41,426 nt of DNA from NCBI GenBank assembly GCA_947466085.1, contig CANIEC010000023.1, positions 1 through 41,426 of the forward strand, written 5' to 3'. Under the pieces are notes generated by a model. That model was given only the letters and a program-made list of their open reading frames with translations. It was not told the origin of the DNA and ran no database searches. Origin of the DNA: Rhodospirillales bacterium (lineage in GTDB: Bacteria; Pseudomonadota; Alphaproteobacteria; Reyranellales; Reyranellaceae). The first letter of the stretch is position 1. Every line of letters starts with the position of its first letter. Positions 28,930-37,467 of this stretch are shown one piece after another. Both the position numbers and the translations under genes were made by a program.

Positions 28930-29675
28930 GCAAGGCGGGCTGGATCCGCACCCTGCTGCTGGTCGGCGCCGTCGGCGCCCTCGAACTGGCCTGCCGGACC
29001 GGCGCGATCGCACCGACCATGGTGACTGCCCCGTCGAAGATGGTGACGACGCTCGTCGAAACCCTGCGGTCGGACGAGATCGGCATGCATCTGCGGCACA
29101 CGCTGTCGGCCGTGGCGATCGCCATGAGCATCGCCATCGTCGGCGGCTTCGTGATCGGCTTCATCCTCAACTGGGTGCCGTTCCTGCGTCGGGCCTTCAG
29201 CCCCTTCCTCGCGGCCTACTACGCCATCCCGCACTTCGCCTTCTATCCGCTGCTGATCGTCATCTTCGGCCTCGGGCCGGTGCCGCTGATCGTGCTGGCG
29301 ACCCTGTTCGCCATGGTCGCGATGATCTTGGCCACGATGGCGGGCCTCGACCGTGTGCCGCGCGTGCTGTTGAAGACCGCGCGCATCCATCGCCTGTCGC
29401 TGATCGAGGAGATCTGGCGGGTGCGTCTGCCGGCGGCGGCGCCGCACATCCTGTCGGGCCTCAAGCTCGCCGTCGCCTATTCCTTCATCGGCGTGATCGC
29501 CGGCGAGTTCATCCTGTCGACCAGCGGCATCGGCCACGAGATCGCCTTCGCCTACGACAATTTCGACAATCCGCGCATGTACGCGCTGATCCTGTTCGTG
29601 CTGGGAATCGTCACCCTGTTCAACATGGCCGTGTTCGCCTGGGAGCGTCGCATGCTGCGCCGGCGCGGCGCATGA
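28926..29675 (+). CDS. SsuC/TauC-type ABC permease (first)
   Basis: A 249-residue inner-membrane permease with about six segments. The coupling loop containing ARIHRLSLIEEIWRVRLPAA near residues 154-173 corresponds to the EAA motif, and GVIAGEFILSTSGIGHEI near residues 190-207 is the conserved region of TauC/SsuC proteins. It overlaps the ATPase gene and the next permease gene by ATGA on both sides. Two distinct permeases imply a heterodimeric channel, unlike the homodimer of TauC or SsuC. Confidence 0.9.
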   Translation: MSKAGWIRTLLLVGAVGALELACRTGAIAPTMVTAPSKMVTTLVETLRSDEIGMHLRHTLSAVAIAMSIAIVGGFVIGFILNWVPFLRRAFSPFLAAYYAIPHFAFYPLLIVIFGLGPVPLIVLATLFAMVAMILATMAGLDRVPRVLLKTARIHRLSLIEEIWRVRLPAAAPHILSGLKLAVAYSFIGVIAGEFILSTSGIGHEIAFAYDNFDNPRMYALILFVLGIVTLFNMAVFAWERRMLRRRGA

Positions 29676-30451
29676 GCGGCGGCCTGCTCTCGCTGCGCGC
29701 CTGGCGCGATCCCATCCTCGTGGCCATCTCGCTGGTCGCGCTCTGGCAGGTCCTGCACGAAATCGCGGGCGACTCGGCCGTGACGGCGCCGGCCCCCACG
29801 CTCGCCCATCTCTGGGAGATGATCGGGCAGGCGCGCTTCCTGCCGCACCTGCGGGAGACGGGCCTCGCCTTCCTGCAGGCGCTGGCCATCGCCTGCGGCG
29901 GTGGCGTGCTGATCGGCGTCGTGCTGGGCGGGCACAAGCTCACGGGCGAGGTCGCGGAACCGATTCTCGTGGCCCTCTACTCGGTGCCGAAGATCACGCT
30001 CTACCCGGTGATCCTGCTGCTGTTCGGCCTCGGTATGCCGGCCAAGGTCGCCTTCGGCGCCCTGCACGGGATCATCCCGGTCGTACTCTTCACCATGAAC
30101 GCGGTGCGCAACGTCAACCGCACCTATCTGCGGGCGGGCCGCGCAATGCGCCTCACCCCGGCGCAGACCGGCTGGTACGTGCTGGTCCCCGCCACAATGC
30201 CCGAGATCTTCTCGGGACTGCGCATCGGCTTCTCGCTCACCCTGCTCGGCACGATGCTGGGCGAACTCTTCGCCTCGCAGCGCGGGCTGGGGTTCCTGCT
30301 GATGACGGCAATCGACCTGCACGACGTGAAGACGATCCTGTCGATCGCGGTGCTGATCTCGGTCTTCGCCATCGCGTCGAATGCCGCGCTCCTGGCGATC
30401 GACAAGCATCTGCATCGCGGCGCGGCGCCGGAGGCCCCGGAGAAGTCATGA
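29672..30451 (+). CDS. SsuC/TauC-type ABC permease (second)
   Basis: A 259-residue permease with about six membrane segments. It contains PAPTLAHLWEMI in the N-terminal part, LYSVPKITLYPVILLLFGLGMPAKV, the coupling loop YLRAGRAMRLTPAQTGWYVLVPATMP and GTMLGELFASQRGLGFLL, all typical for this importer class. It is related to, but clearly distinct from, the permease before it. The stop overlaps the GntR start (ATGA). Together with the first permease and the ATPase it forms a complete importer. Confidence 0.9.
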   Translation: MSGGLLSLRAWRDPILVAISLVALWQVLHEIAGDSAVTAPAPTLAHLWEMIGQARFLPHLRETGLAFLQALAIACGGGVLIGVVLGGHKLTGEVAEPILVALYSVPKITLYPVILLLFGLGMPAKVAFGALHGIIPVVLFTMNAVRNVNRTYLRAGRAMRLTPAQTGWYVLVPATMPEIFSGLRIGFSLTLLGTMLGELFASQRGLGFLLMTAIDLHDVKTILSIAVLISVFAIASNAALLAIDKHLHRGAAPEAPEKS

Positions 30452-31233
30452 ACAGGATCGCCGTTGCCCGCGAAATGGGCTCGCCGCTGCATCACCAGAT
30501 CTTTCTGGTGCTGGCCGACGGCATTTCGACCGGGCGTTACGCCGAGGGCGAGCCGCTGCCGACCGAGGAACAGCTCACCCGCATGTTCAGCGTGTCGCGC
30601 ATCACCGTTCGTCGCGCGATGACCAGCCTCCACGATGCCGGCCTGATCGAGCGCGGCGCCGGGCGGCGCACGATCGTGCGGCCCCAGATCGGCCAGCCGA
30701 TGCGCCTGCCGGTCTCCTCGGTGATCGAGAACATCGTGTCCTATGGTGCGGAGACGGTCGCCGAGGTCCTGGAGTTCGGCTACGTCGAGGCCCGCGGCTT
30801 CGCCCGCGACCGCCTTTGGGATGCCGACAAGGATCCGGTCCAGCGCGCAGTGCGTGTGCGGTCGCAGGACGGCACGCCGGTCATGCACCTGACGAGCTAC
30901 GTTCCCGCGGTGCTTGGCCGGACCTTTACCCGGGCCGACCTCAACAGCATCCCGATGTTCCAGCTCCTGGGACGGGCGGGCGCCCATATCTGCGGCGCCG
31001 AACAGCTCGTCTCGGCGGTGCTGGCCGAACCGCTGGTGGCGTCGCGCCTCGGCGTCAAGGTCGGCGCGGCCCTGATCGACCTGCGCAGCCTGATGATCGA
31101 CCAGAAGGGGCGGGCGGTCGAATACGTCGAGATGCTGGCCGTTCCGGAGCATCTGAAGCTGCGCTTCACCGTGCATCCCGAGACTCTCAAGGCGCCCCCG
31201 CGCGCAACATCCGTCACGAAACGCAAACGCTAG
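30448..31233 (+). CDS. GntR-family (HutC/UTRA) regulator
   Basis: A 261-residue transcription regulator. The N-terminal winged helix (about 10-75) includes PLHHQIFLVLADGISTGRY, LPTEEQLTRMFSVSRITVRRAM and LHDAGLIERGAGRRTIV, a textbook GntR head. The UTRA ligand domain follows (about 95-245), with the usual VQRAVRVRSQDGTPVMHLTSYVP and AVEYVEMLAVPEHLKLRF. UTRA proteins bind a pathway metabolite and lose affinity for DNA. Its gene overlaps the second permease and is followed by the lyase after 11 bp, so it likely controls its own operon. No unambiguous operator palindrome was found upstream of 27095. Confidence 0.93.
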   Translation: MNRIAVAREMGSPLHHQIFLVLADGISTGRYAEGEPLPTEEQLTRMFSVSRITVRRAMTSLHDAGLIERGAGRRTIVRPQIGQPMRLPVSSVIENIVSYGAETVAEVLEFGYVEARGFARDRLWDADKDPVQRAVRVRSQDGTPVMHLTSYVPAVLGRTFTRADLNSIPMFQLLGRAGAHICGAEQLVSAVLAEPLVASRLGVKVGAALIDLRSLMIDQKGRAVEYVEMLAVPEHLKLRFTVHPETLKAPPRATSVTKRKR

Positions 31234-31244
31234 AGGAGGAAGCC

Positions 31245-32114
31245 ATGTCCAACGCTGCCAATTTCCGCAAGCTGCTGTCATCCGGGAAGATGGTCGTCGC
31301 GCCCGGCGCGATCGACTGCATCACCGGTCGCGCCATCGCCCACGCGGGCTTTGCCGCCGCCTACATGACCGGCGCCGGCACCTCGGCGACCCTGGGCTAT
31401 CCCGACTATGGACTGATCACCATGAACGAGATGGTCGGCAATGCCAGCCGGATCGCCAATTCGATCGACATCCCGCTGATCAGCGACAGCGACACCGGCT
31501 TCGGCAACGAGCTCAACGTGTTCCGCACGGTGCAGGAGTTCGAGCGGGCCGGCGTTGCAGCGATCCACATCGAGGACCAGGTGTTCCCCAAGAAGTGCGG
31601 CCATCTCGACAACAAGGAGCTGGTCAGCCGCGAGGACTTCATCGCCAAGATCCGCGCCGCTTCGGCGGCCCGCAGGTCGAAGGACTTCTGCATCATCGCC
31701 CGCACCGACTCGCGTGCGGTCGTTAGCCTCGAGGAGGCGATCGGGCGCGCCAATGCGGCCCTGGCCAACGGCGCCGACGTGGCCTTCGTCGAGGCGCCGC
31801 AGACCATGGAAGAGATCGAGTCCGTGCCGAAGCGGGTCAACGGTCCGTGCCTGTTGAACGTGGTGCGCGGCGGCAAGACGCCGGAGATCGATCTCGATGT
31901 CGCCGAGCGCATGGGTTACGCCATCGCCATCGTTCCCGGCCTGCTGCTGGGCGGCATCATCCAGACCTGCGATCGCCTGCTGGGCGACCTGAAGCAGGGC
32001 AAGTTTCCGCCGGTCAGCGGCTCGCCCGGCAAGACCTTCGCCCGCTTCGGCGCCGCCGAATGGGACGAGCGCCGCACGGCCTTCCGCGACCCGATCAAGG
32101 CCGCCGCCGAGTAG
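31245..32114 (+). CDS. Isocitrate lyase/PEP mutase-family C-C lyase
   Basis: A 289-residue TIM-barrel enzyme. The metal site DSDTGFG (81-87) and the catalytic-loop motif KKCGH (116-120) are intact, as is HIEDQVFP before it and IARTDSR later. KKCGH with an active cysteine marks lyases (2-methylisocitrate, 2,3-dimethylmalate or oxaloacetate-releasing types) more than phosphonopyruvate mutases. These enzymes cleave 2- or 3-hydroxy di- and tricarboxylates to a keto acid plus a carboxylate. Length is typical of the short bacterial group. AGAGGAGGA lies 6-14 nt before the ATG. It is followed by LeuCD-type hydro-lyase genes, which suggests one pathway. No methylcitrate synthase is nearby. Confidence 0.88.
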   Translation: MSNAANFRKLLSSGKMVVAPGAIDCITGRAIAHAGFAAAYMTGAGTSATLGYPDYGLITMNEMVGNASRIANSIDIPLISDSDTGFGNELNVFRTVQEFERAGVAAIHIEDQVFPKKCGHLDNKELVSREDFIAKIRAASAARRSKDFCIIARTDSRAVVSLEEAIGRANAALANGADVAFVEAPQTMEEIESVPKRVNGPCLLNVVRGGKTPEIDLDVAERMGYAIAIVPGLLLGGIIQTCDRLLGDLKQGKFPPVSGSPGKTFARFGAAEWDERRTAFRDPIKAAAE

Positions 32115-32137
32115 GGAACGGATCTCCTTCTTATTCC

Positions 32138-32162
32138 TCTCCCCCGCGAGGGGTAGGGGCGC
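32138..32162. repeat. Degenerate C/G-rich hairpin element before leuC-like gene
   Basis: CCTCTCCCCCGCGAGGGGTAGGGG can fold on itself and resembles the CCTCTCC...GGGGAGAGG half of the repeat pair near 37300. It may be a decayed copy of the same intergenic element. It lies in the 70-bp gap inside the operon, upstream of AGGAGGG of the leuC-like gene. Confidence 0.4.
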
Positions 32163-32184
32163 ATGAATTTCAGGAGGGAAGTGC

Positions 32185-33585
32185 ATGGCCGCCGCACGTA
32201 CGATGTTCGAGAAGATCTGGCAGCGTCACGTCGTCGTCGATCGCGATGACGGTTACACGCTGCTCTATATCGACCGCCACCTGATGCATGACGGTTCGGC
32301 GGCGGGCTTCGCCAAGCTGCGCGAGCGCAACATGAAGCTGCGTCGGCCCGACCGCGGCTTCGCGACGCCGGATCACTATGTGCGAAGCGACAGCCGCGAC
32401 GTGGCGGACATCGTCGATCCGCATCACCGCAGGCTGGTCGAGCAGATCCGCACCAACACGGCGGAAAGCGGCGTCACGCTGTTCGATCTCGGCGACGAGC
32501 GTCAGGGCATCGCCCATGTCGTCGGCCCCGAACAGGGCGTTACGCAGCCGGGCCTGACCCTGGTTTGCGGCGATTCGCACACCTCGACCCACGGCGCGCT
32601 GGGCGCGCTCGCCTTCGGCATCGGCTCGTCCGAAGTGGCGCATGTCATGGCCACGCAATGCCTGTGGCAGCGCAAGCCCAAGGCGATGCGCATCAGCGTC
32701 GACGGCACCTTGGGCGCCGGCATTACCGGCAAGGATGTCATCCTGGCCATCATCGCCAGGATCGGCACCGCCGGCGCGGTCGGGCATGTCATCGAATATG
32801 CCGGCAGCGCGATTCGCGGCCTGTCGATCGAGGGCCGGCTGACGGTCTGCAACATGTCGATCGAGGCCGGCGGCAAGGCCGGCATGGTGGCGCCCGACGA
32901 TACGACGATCGCCTATCTCGAGGGCCGTCCCTTCGCGCCCAAGGCGGCCGAATGGGACAAGGCGGTCGCTTTCTGGCGCACCGTGCCGAGCGACGAGGGC
33001 GCCGCCTTCGACCGCGAGGTCAGCCTAGACGCGGCAACGATCGCGCCCATGGTGACCTGGGGCACCAGTCCCGAGGATGCGCTGTCGATCACCGGCCGCA
33101 TCCCCGAGCCCTCGACGGCACCCGATGCCGCCAAGAAGGACAGCATGAAGCGGGCGCTCGACTATATGGGCCTGGTGCCCGGCACGCCGCTCGAGCAGGT
33201 GCCGGTCGATCGCGTGTTCATCGGCTCCTGCACCAACAGCCGCATCGAGGATCTGCGCGCCGCCGCCAAGGTCGCCAAGGGCCGCAAGGTCGTGATCCCG
33301 TCCTGGGTGGTCGCGGGATCGGGGCTGGTGAAGAAGCAGGCCGAGGCCGAGGGGCTGGACAGGATCTTCGTCGAGGCAGGCTTCGAATGGCGCGAGCCCG
33401 GCTGCTCGATGTGTGTCGGCATGAACGGCGATACCGGCAAGCCGCAGCAGCGCATCGCCTCGACCTCGAACCGCAACTTCATCGGCCGCCAGGGACCGGG
33501 GGTGCGGACGCACCTGCTCAGCCCGGCGATGGCGGTGGCCGCCGCCGTCTCGGGCCATTTCGCCGACGTCCGCAAGCTGGCCTAG
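32185..33585 (+). CDS. leuC: LeuC-type hydro-lyase large subunit
   Basis: A 466-residue aconitase-superfamily large subunit. The 4Fe-4S ligands are Cys349 ([15 protein letters not shown]), Cys407 and Cys410 (PGCSMCVGM), at the positions expected for LeuC. Substrate-region motifs include IYIDRHL-like [44 protein letters not shown] and WGTSPEDAL. LeuC with LeuD isomerises 2- to 3-isopropylmalate in leucine synthesis. Here the neighbours are an ABC importer, GntR and a C-C lyase, and no leuB is seen, so a catabolic paralogue acting on another branched hydroxy-acid is possible. AGGAGGG lies about 9 nt before ATG. Family is certain, substrate is not. Confidence 0.9.
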   Translation: MAAARTMFEKIWQRHVVVDRDDGYTLLYIDRHLMHDGSAAGFAKLRERNMKLRRPDRGFATPDHYVRSDSRDVADIVDPHHRRLVEQIRTNTAESGVTLFDLGDERQGIAHVVGPEQGVTQPGLTLVCGDSHTSTHGALGALAFGIGSSEVAHVMATQCLWQRKPKAMRISVDGTLGAGITGKDVILAIIARIGTAGAVGHVIEYAGSAIRGLSIEGRLTVCNMSIEAGGKAGMVAPDDTTIAYLEGRPFAPKAAEWDKAVAFWRTVPSDEGAAFDREVSLDAATIAPMVTWGTSPEDALSITGRIPEPSTAPDAAKKDSMKRALDYMGLVPGTPLEQVPVDRVFIGSCTNSRIEDLRAAAKVAKGRKVVIPSWVVAGSGLVKKQAEAEGLDRIFVEAGFEWREPGCSMCVGMNGDTGKPQQRIASTSNRNFIGRQGPGVRTHLLSPAMAVAAAVSGHFADVRKLA

Positions 33586-33597
33586 GAGGGGATCGCC

Positions 33598-34200
33598 ATG
33601 GAAGCTTTCACCACGCTCGACGCGGTCGCCATTCCGATCGACCAGCCAAACCTCGACACCGACCAGATCATCCCGGCGCGCTTCCTCGGCAAGCCGCGCG
33701 AGATGCAGGTCGGCGCGCTGTTCCACGACCTGCGCTATGCGCCGGACAAGAGCCCGCGGCCCGACTTCGTCACCAACATGCCGGCCTTCGCCGGCGCGAG
33801 GATCGTGGTGGCGGAGCGCAACTTCGCCTGCGGCTCCTCGCGCGAGAATGCCGTCACGGTGATGGTCGACAACGGGCTGCGCGCCTTCATCGCGCCGAGC
33901 TTCGGCGACATCTTCTTCAACAACTGCTTCCAGAACGGCGCCCTGCCGATCCGCGTCGACGCCGCGCGGGCGGCGGAGCTACGGGCGATGCTTCATGCCT
34001 CGCCGGGCGCCCGCATCAGGATCGACCTGGCGAGCCAGACCGTGGTCGGGCCGGACGGCAAGTCGGACCGGTTCGAGATCGATTCCTTCCGCAAGGACTG
34101 CCTGCTGCGGGGGGCCGACGAAGTCAGCCTGACCCTGAGCTACGACGAGGACATCAAGGCTTTCGAGGCCAGGCAGCGCCAGGAGATGAGCTGGCTGTAG
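33598..34200 (+). CDS. leuD: LeuD-type hydro-lyase small subunit
   Basis: A 200-residue swivel-domain subunit of the proteobacterial LeuD type. LDTDQIIPARFL (about 19-30) and IAPSFGDIFFNNCFQNGALPI (about 99-119, a single conserved block) are intact. The loop normally written CGSSREHA reads CGSSRENA here (about 80-87), a His-to-Asn change beside the catalytic loop, which may reflect altered specificity. Start ATG 33598 has AGGAGGGG 8-15 nt upstream, 12 bp after the large subunit. It is last in the operon, with a hairpin across its stop codon. Whether this is the biosynthetic LeuD or a catabolic paralogue depends on other copies in the genome. Confidence 0.88.
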   Translation: MEAFTTLDAVAIPIDQPNLDTDQIIPARFLGKPREMQVGALFHDLRYAPDKSPRPDFVTNMPAFAGARIVVAERNFACGSSRENAVTVMVDNGLRAFIAPSFGDIFFNNCFQNGALPIRVDAARAAELRAMLHASPGARIRIDLASQTVVGPDGKSDRFEIDSFRKDCLLRGADEVSLTLSYDEDIKAFEARQRQEMSWL

Positions 34201-34214
34201 CGCTGCGGCGCTAC
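34197..34214. terminator. Hairpin containing both convergent stop codons
   Basis: GTAGCGC-TGCG-GCGCTAC is a perfect 7-bp stem. The left arm holds the TAG of the leuD-like gene and the right arm, read on the other strand, the TAG of the DUF4239-like gene. There is no T tract either way, so it is at best a weak bidirectional terminator. Confidence 0.4.
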
Positions 34215-35035
34215 TTCGCCGGCCCGAATCCCTGGAGCGTCCAGACGAGCGGGGCGGGGTCGATGCGGACCTGGCCGCTCTGCGGCCGGTCGATGTCGAT
34301 GATCAGCACGATGGCGAGCGTCCAGACACCGAGCAGCAGCACGGAGAGTCCCGGCTGGCGGCTGCCGACCAGGCCGAACCCGTAACCCACGGCGCCCACC
34401 GCAAAGACGGAGACGGTCAGCAGGAGCCGCAGGACGTAGGCCGGCACATGGCTGGTGAAATTGCGCCGGTTGGTAAGCGACAGGTCGATCATCTCGTTGA
34501 GCGAGGAGAGCAGCAGCCCCGAGATCGGCGTCGGCGAGCGCTCGGCGACGGTGCGCGCCATCTGCCAGAGTTCGTTCTGGATGCTGTTGGTCCGCTGGTT
34601 GAGCCGGTCGACCTCGGCCGCATCGGAACTGCCCCGGACCACGGCGATGCGCGTCTCGGCATAGTCGCGCAGCAGGCGCTGCATCGCCTCGCCCTCAGCG
34701 CCGGTCGCCACCGTCGCACGCAGCCAGGCCGTCCCTATGGCATTGGCTTCGGCCAGGACCGAGTCGCGGCGCTGCTGGTAACGGTCCGAGGCCATGGAAA
34801 GAGAGACGCCCAGCAGGAAGGCCAGCAGGCCCATCATGCCGGCGGTCGCGAAATTGACCGATGACTTCTGGCCGTCGGTGGGAGCGTGACGGCGGGCGAT
34901 GAACTGGCCGAGTTGGACGCCGATTTCGAGCGCCAACAGCAGAAGCAGCAGGACGAAGAGGCCGGCGAGGTGGAGGTTGCCGTTGGCGAGCCCGTTAAGG
35001 GACGCGAACAACGTGTCGAAGGGGCCGAGGGACAT
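34211..35035 (-). CDS. DUF4239/bestrophin-like membrane protein
   Basis: A 274-residue inner-membrane protein with four predicted segments: about 20-40, 62-82, 202-222 and 230-250. Between the pairs lies a soluble helical domain (about 85-195) with RYQQRRDSVLAEANAIGTAWLRA and RRNFTSHVPAYVLRLLL. This 2+2 arrangement, and the RRDSVLAEANAIGTAWLRA stretch, resemble DUF4239 (bestrophin-like) proteins, whose function is unknown. It is on the same strand as hisBH, 24 bp after hisH, but is not known to take part in histidine synthesis. The start is fixed by the ATG at 35035; no strong ribosome site is seen. Confidence 0.75.
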   Translation of the reverse strand: MSLGPFDTLFASLNGLANGNLHLAGLFVLLLLLLALEIGVQLGQFIARRHAPTDGQKSSVNFATAGMMGLLAFLLGVSLSMASDRYQQRRDSVLAEANAIGTAWLRATVATGAEGEAMQRLLRDYAETRIAVVRGSSDAAEVDRLNQRTNSIQNELWQMARTVAERSPTPISGLLLSSLNEMIDLSLTNRRNFTSHVPAYVLRLLLTVSVFAVGAVGYGFGLVGSRQPGLSVLLLGVWTLAIVLIIDIDRPQSGQVRIDPAPLVWTLQGFGPAK

Positions 35036-35059
35036 GCTTCAAAGATCCGGGCTTGGCGC

Positions 35060-35701
35060 TCAGGGCTTCCAGCGCAGGAAGTTGGCGATCAGCCGAAGTC
35101 CGGTCGCCTGGCTTTTCTCGGGATGGAACTGCGTGCCCGCGAGATTGTCGCGGCCGACGATCGCGGTGACCGGTCCGCCATAATCGGTCAGGGCCAGCAC
35201 CGTCTCGGGCTTGCTGGCCGCGAGCTGGTAGGAATGCACGAAGTAGGCATGGGCGCGCGGCGCGATGCCGTCGAGCAGGGCGTGCGGCTTGAGGTCCGTC
35301 AGCTCGTTCCAGCCCATGTGCGGGATCTTGAGATGGTCCTTGCCGGGTTCGATGCGCACCACGTCGCCGGCGATCCAGTCGAGCCCGGCATGGACGCCGT
35401 ACTCGACGCCGCGCGTCGCCATGAGCTGCATGCCGACGCAGATGCCGAGGAACGGCTTGCCGCGCTCGATCACCTGGCGCTGCAGCGTGTCGACCATGCC
35501 CGGCACGGCGTAGAGGCCGGCGCGGCAGTCGGCGAAGGCGCCGACGCCCGGCAGCACGATGCGATCGGCGGCGGCCACGTCGGCCGGTGACGACGTCACC
35601 AGCACGCGCTCGTCGGTCCCGGCCTCGCGCGCGGCGCGCTCGAAGGCCTTGGCGGCGGAGCGCAGGTTGCCGGACCCATAGTCGACGATGGCGACGGTCA
35701 T
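35060..35701 (-). CDS. hisH: HisH, imidazole glycerol phosphate synthase amidotransferase
   Basis: A 213-residue class I glutamine amidotransferase. It begins [14 protein letters not shown], has the nucleophile in [13 protein letters not shown] in YFVHSYQL and the His/Glu of the triad in [10 protein letters not shown]. HisH feeds ammonia from glutamine to HisF for the fifth step of histidine synthesis. HisB lies 10 bp upstream, but hisA and hisF do not follow, as they usually do in this class; they must be elsewhere. Length is typical. Confidence 0.96.
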   Translation of the reverse strand: MTVAIVDYGSGNLRSAAKAFERAAREAGTDERVLVTSSPADVAAADRIVLPGVGAFADCRAGLYAVPGMVDTLQRQVIERGKPFLGICVGMQLMATRGVEYGVHAGLDWIAGDVVRIEPGKDHLKIPHMGWNELTDLKPHALLDGIAPRAHAYFVHSYQLAASKPETVLALTDYGGPVTAIVGRDNLAGTQFHPEKSQATGLRLIANFLRWKP

Positions 35702-35711
35702 GATCAGATGC

Positions 35712-36353
35712 CTACAGCACGCCCTTGGTGCTGGGCACGGCCGTCGTCTGGCGCGGGTCGATCTCGACCGCGACGCGGAGCGCCCGGGCGATGCCCTTGA
35801 AGCAGGTCTCGACGATATGGTGGTTGTTCTCGCCGTACTGGTTCCACACGTGCAGCGTCAGCCCGCCCAGCTGGGCGAAGGCCTGGAACCATTCCTTGAA
35901 CAGCTCGGTGTCCATCGTGCCGAGCTTGTCCCGGGTGAAATTCACCTTCCAGATCAGGTACGGGCGGTTCGACACGTCGAGCGCGACCTCGGTCAGCGTC
36001 TCGTCCATCGGGATGGTGGCGCTGCCGTAGCGGCGGATGCCCTTGCGGTCGCCCAGCGCCTTCGACAGGCACTCGCCCAGCACGATGCCGGTGTCTTCCG
36101 TCGTGTGGTGGTAGTCGATGTGCAGGTCGCCCTCGGCGCGCAGCGTGATGTCGATCAGGCTGTGGCGCGAGAGCTGCTCGAGCATGTGGTCGAGGAAGCC
36201 GATGCCGGTCTTGATGTCGTAGACACCGGTGCCATCGAGGTTGATGGCGGCGGAGATGCGGGTTTCCTTGGTCGCGCGGTCCACGGACGCACGTCGTCCG
36301 CCGCTGCCGGGCGTCGTCAAGGGGATCGGGGTCGTGGCCATGGGGAGGTTCAT
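35712..36353 (-). CDS. hisB: HisB, imidazoleglycerol-phosphate dehydratase
   Basis: A 213-residue HisB of the monofunctional type, without the HisN-like phosphatase half of the enterobacterial protein. Paired metal-binding motifs are [25 protein letters not shown] and the second-half [20 protein letters not shown]. It dehydrates IGP to imidazole-acetol phosphate, the sixth step of histidine synthesis. The ATG at 36353 overlaps the EamA stop (ATGA), implying coupling; an ATG four codons later (36341) is also possible and would remove MNLP. It is followed by hisH after 10 bp. Confidence 0.96.
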   Translation of the reverse strand: MNLPMATTPIPLTTPGSGGRRASVDRATKETRISAAINLDGTGVYDIKTGIGFLDHMLEQLSRHSLIDITLRAEGDLHIDYHHTTEDTGIVLGECLSKALGDRKGIRRYGSATIPMDETLTEVALDVSNRPYLIWKVNFTRDKLGTMDTELFKEWFQAFAQLGGLTLHVWNQYGENNHHIVETCFKGIARALRVAVEIDPRQTTAVPSTKGVL

Positions 36354-37258
36354 ACAGGAACGCGGGCGGCCCGGTCGAGCGCCACTCGCGTCAGAATGAC
36401 GCCGGCCAGCACGACCAGCCCGCCCAGCACACGGGCCGCGGTCAGCGGATCGCCGAAGAAGGCGGCCGACAGGCCCACGCCCGCGACCGGAATCAGGTAC
36501 ATGTAGACCATGACCCGGCTGACCCCCAGCCGGTCGAGCCCAGCCGTCAGGCCGAGGAAGGCGACGCCCACCGGAAAGATGGCGGTGTAGAGCCAGAAGC
36601 CCAGCAGCCGGTCGTCGAGCCGGGCGAATTCGCCCAGCGACTCGAAGAGGAGGGCGACGGGCACCAGCACCAGCGAACCGAACAGGGTCGTCCAGGCCAT
36701 GACCGGCAGCGCGCCCAGCCGCTGATTGTAGGGGGCGCAGCGCTCGACATAGAGGGCCCAGGCGAAGGCCGAGAGCATCCAGAGCAGGGTGCCGTCGAGG
36801 CTGCCGAACGACAGCGTGACCGCCGTGAGGCTGTTGTTCACCACCAGCACGACTCCTGCGAAGGCCAGCACGATGCCGGCCCAGCCCAGCGCCGGCAGCC
36901 GCCGCCCGCCGAACCAGGCGAGGATCGCCGAGAAGGCGGTGGTCGTGGTCATGACGATCGAACCGACGCTCGGCGCGGTGTACGTCATGGCAAGGCCCCA
37001 GCAGGCCTGGAAGAGCGTGACGCCGATCAGCGACAGCAGGAACAACGGCAGCCAGTCGCGCCGCGCCAGCCCGAGCGGCCGGCGCATCAGGGCCATGGCG
37101 GCGAACAGGAAGAGGCTGGCGACCAGGTAGCGCGAGCCGCTGTAGAGCAGCGGGCTCATGACCTGCAGCACGTCCTTGGCGAAGGGATAGCTCGATCCCA
37201 TCAGCATGGCCGTGCCGAGCATGATGAGGTCGCCGGTGTAGCGGCGTTCAGCCTTCAC
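36350..37258 (-). CDS. EamA/DMT-family permease
   Basis: A 302-residue protein with ten predicted membrane segments in two EamA repeats. The first repeat ends near residue 140 ([13 protein letters not shown]) and the second near residue 290 ([15 protein letters not shown]). Features such as [11 protein letters not shown] and [24 protein letters not shown] fit drug/metabolite exporters. The substrate is unknown. The start is GTG 37258 ([10 protein letters not shown]...), with no ATG close by. Its stop is fused to the hisB start by ATGA. It is the only non-histidine gene leading a his pair here, so export of an amino acid or intermediate is conceivable but unproved. Confidence 0.88.
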   Translation of the reverse strand: MKAERRYTGDLIMLGTAMLMGSSYPFAKDVLQVMSPLLYSGSRYLVASLFLFAAMALMRRPLGLARRDWLPLFLLSLIGVTLFQACWGLAMTYTAPSVGSIVMTTTTAFSAILAWFGGRRLPALGWAGIVLAFAGVVLVVNNSLTAVTLSFGSLDGTLLWMLSAFAWALYVERCAPYNQRLGALPVMAWTTLFGSLVLVPVALLFESLGEFARLDDRLLGFWLYTAIFPVGVAFLGLTAGLDRLGVSRVMVYMYLIPVAGVGLSAAFFGDPLTAARVLGGLVVLAGVILTRVALDRAARVPV

Positions 37259-37269
37259 CGCGTCCTCAG

Positions 37270-37336
37270 TCCTCTCCGCCCGCGAAGCGGGGGGAGAGGA
37301 AGGGGACCCGCGCGAAGCGCGGGGGAGGTGAGGTGG
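37270..37336 (+). repeat. Intergenic repeat element, copy A
   Basis: A 67-bp structured element: TCCTCTCCGCCCGCGAAGCG, then GGGGGAGAGGAAGGGG, a short palindrome CCCGCGCGAAGCGCGGG, and GGAGGTGAGGTGG. An inverted second copy lies at 37380-37447. The palindrome in each copy pairs perfectly with itself although the sequences differ. Confidence 0.8.
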
Positions 37337-37379
37337 GGCTTCGTCCTCTCAACACATGAATCTCGTTTCGCATCGAATA

Positions 37380-37447
37380 CCACCTCACCTTCCCATTGCT
37401 TCGCAATGGGCCCCTTCCTCTCCCCCGCTGCGCGGCGGAGAGGAGGA
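37380..37447 (-). repeat. Intergenic repeat element, copy B (inverted)
   Basis: Read on the minus strand: TCCTCCTCTCCGCCGCGCAGC, then GGGGGAGAGGAAGGGG, the palindrome CCCATTGCGAAGCAATGGG, and AAGGTGAGGTGG. The flanking blocks match copy A, while the inner stem is changed on both arms so that pairing is kept. It ends 20 bp before the acyl-CoA dehydrogenase stop and could act as a terminator on that side. The 43 bp between the copies show nothing recognisable. Confidence 0.8.
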
Positions 37448-37467
37448 ATGAGGCTGATATTCAGAGC

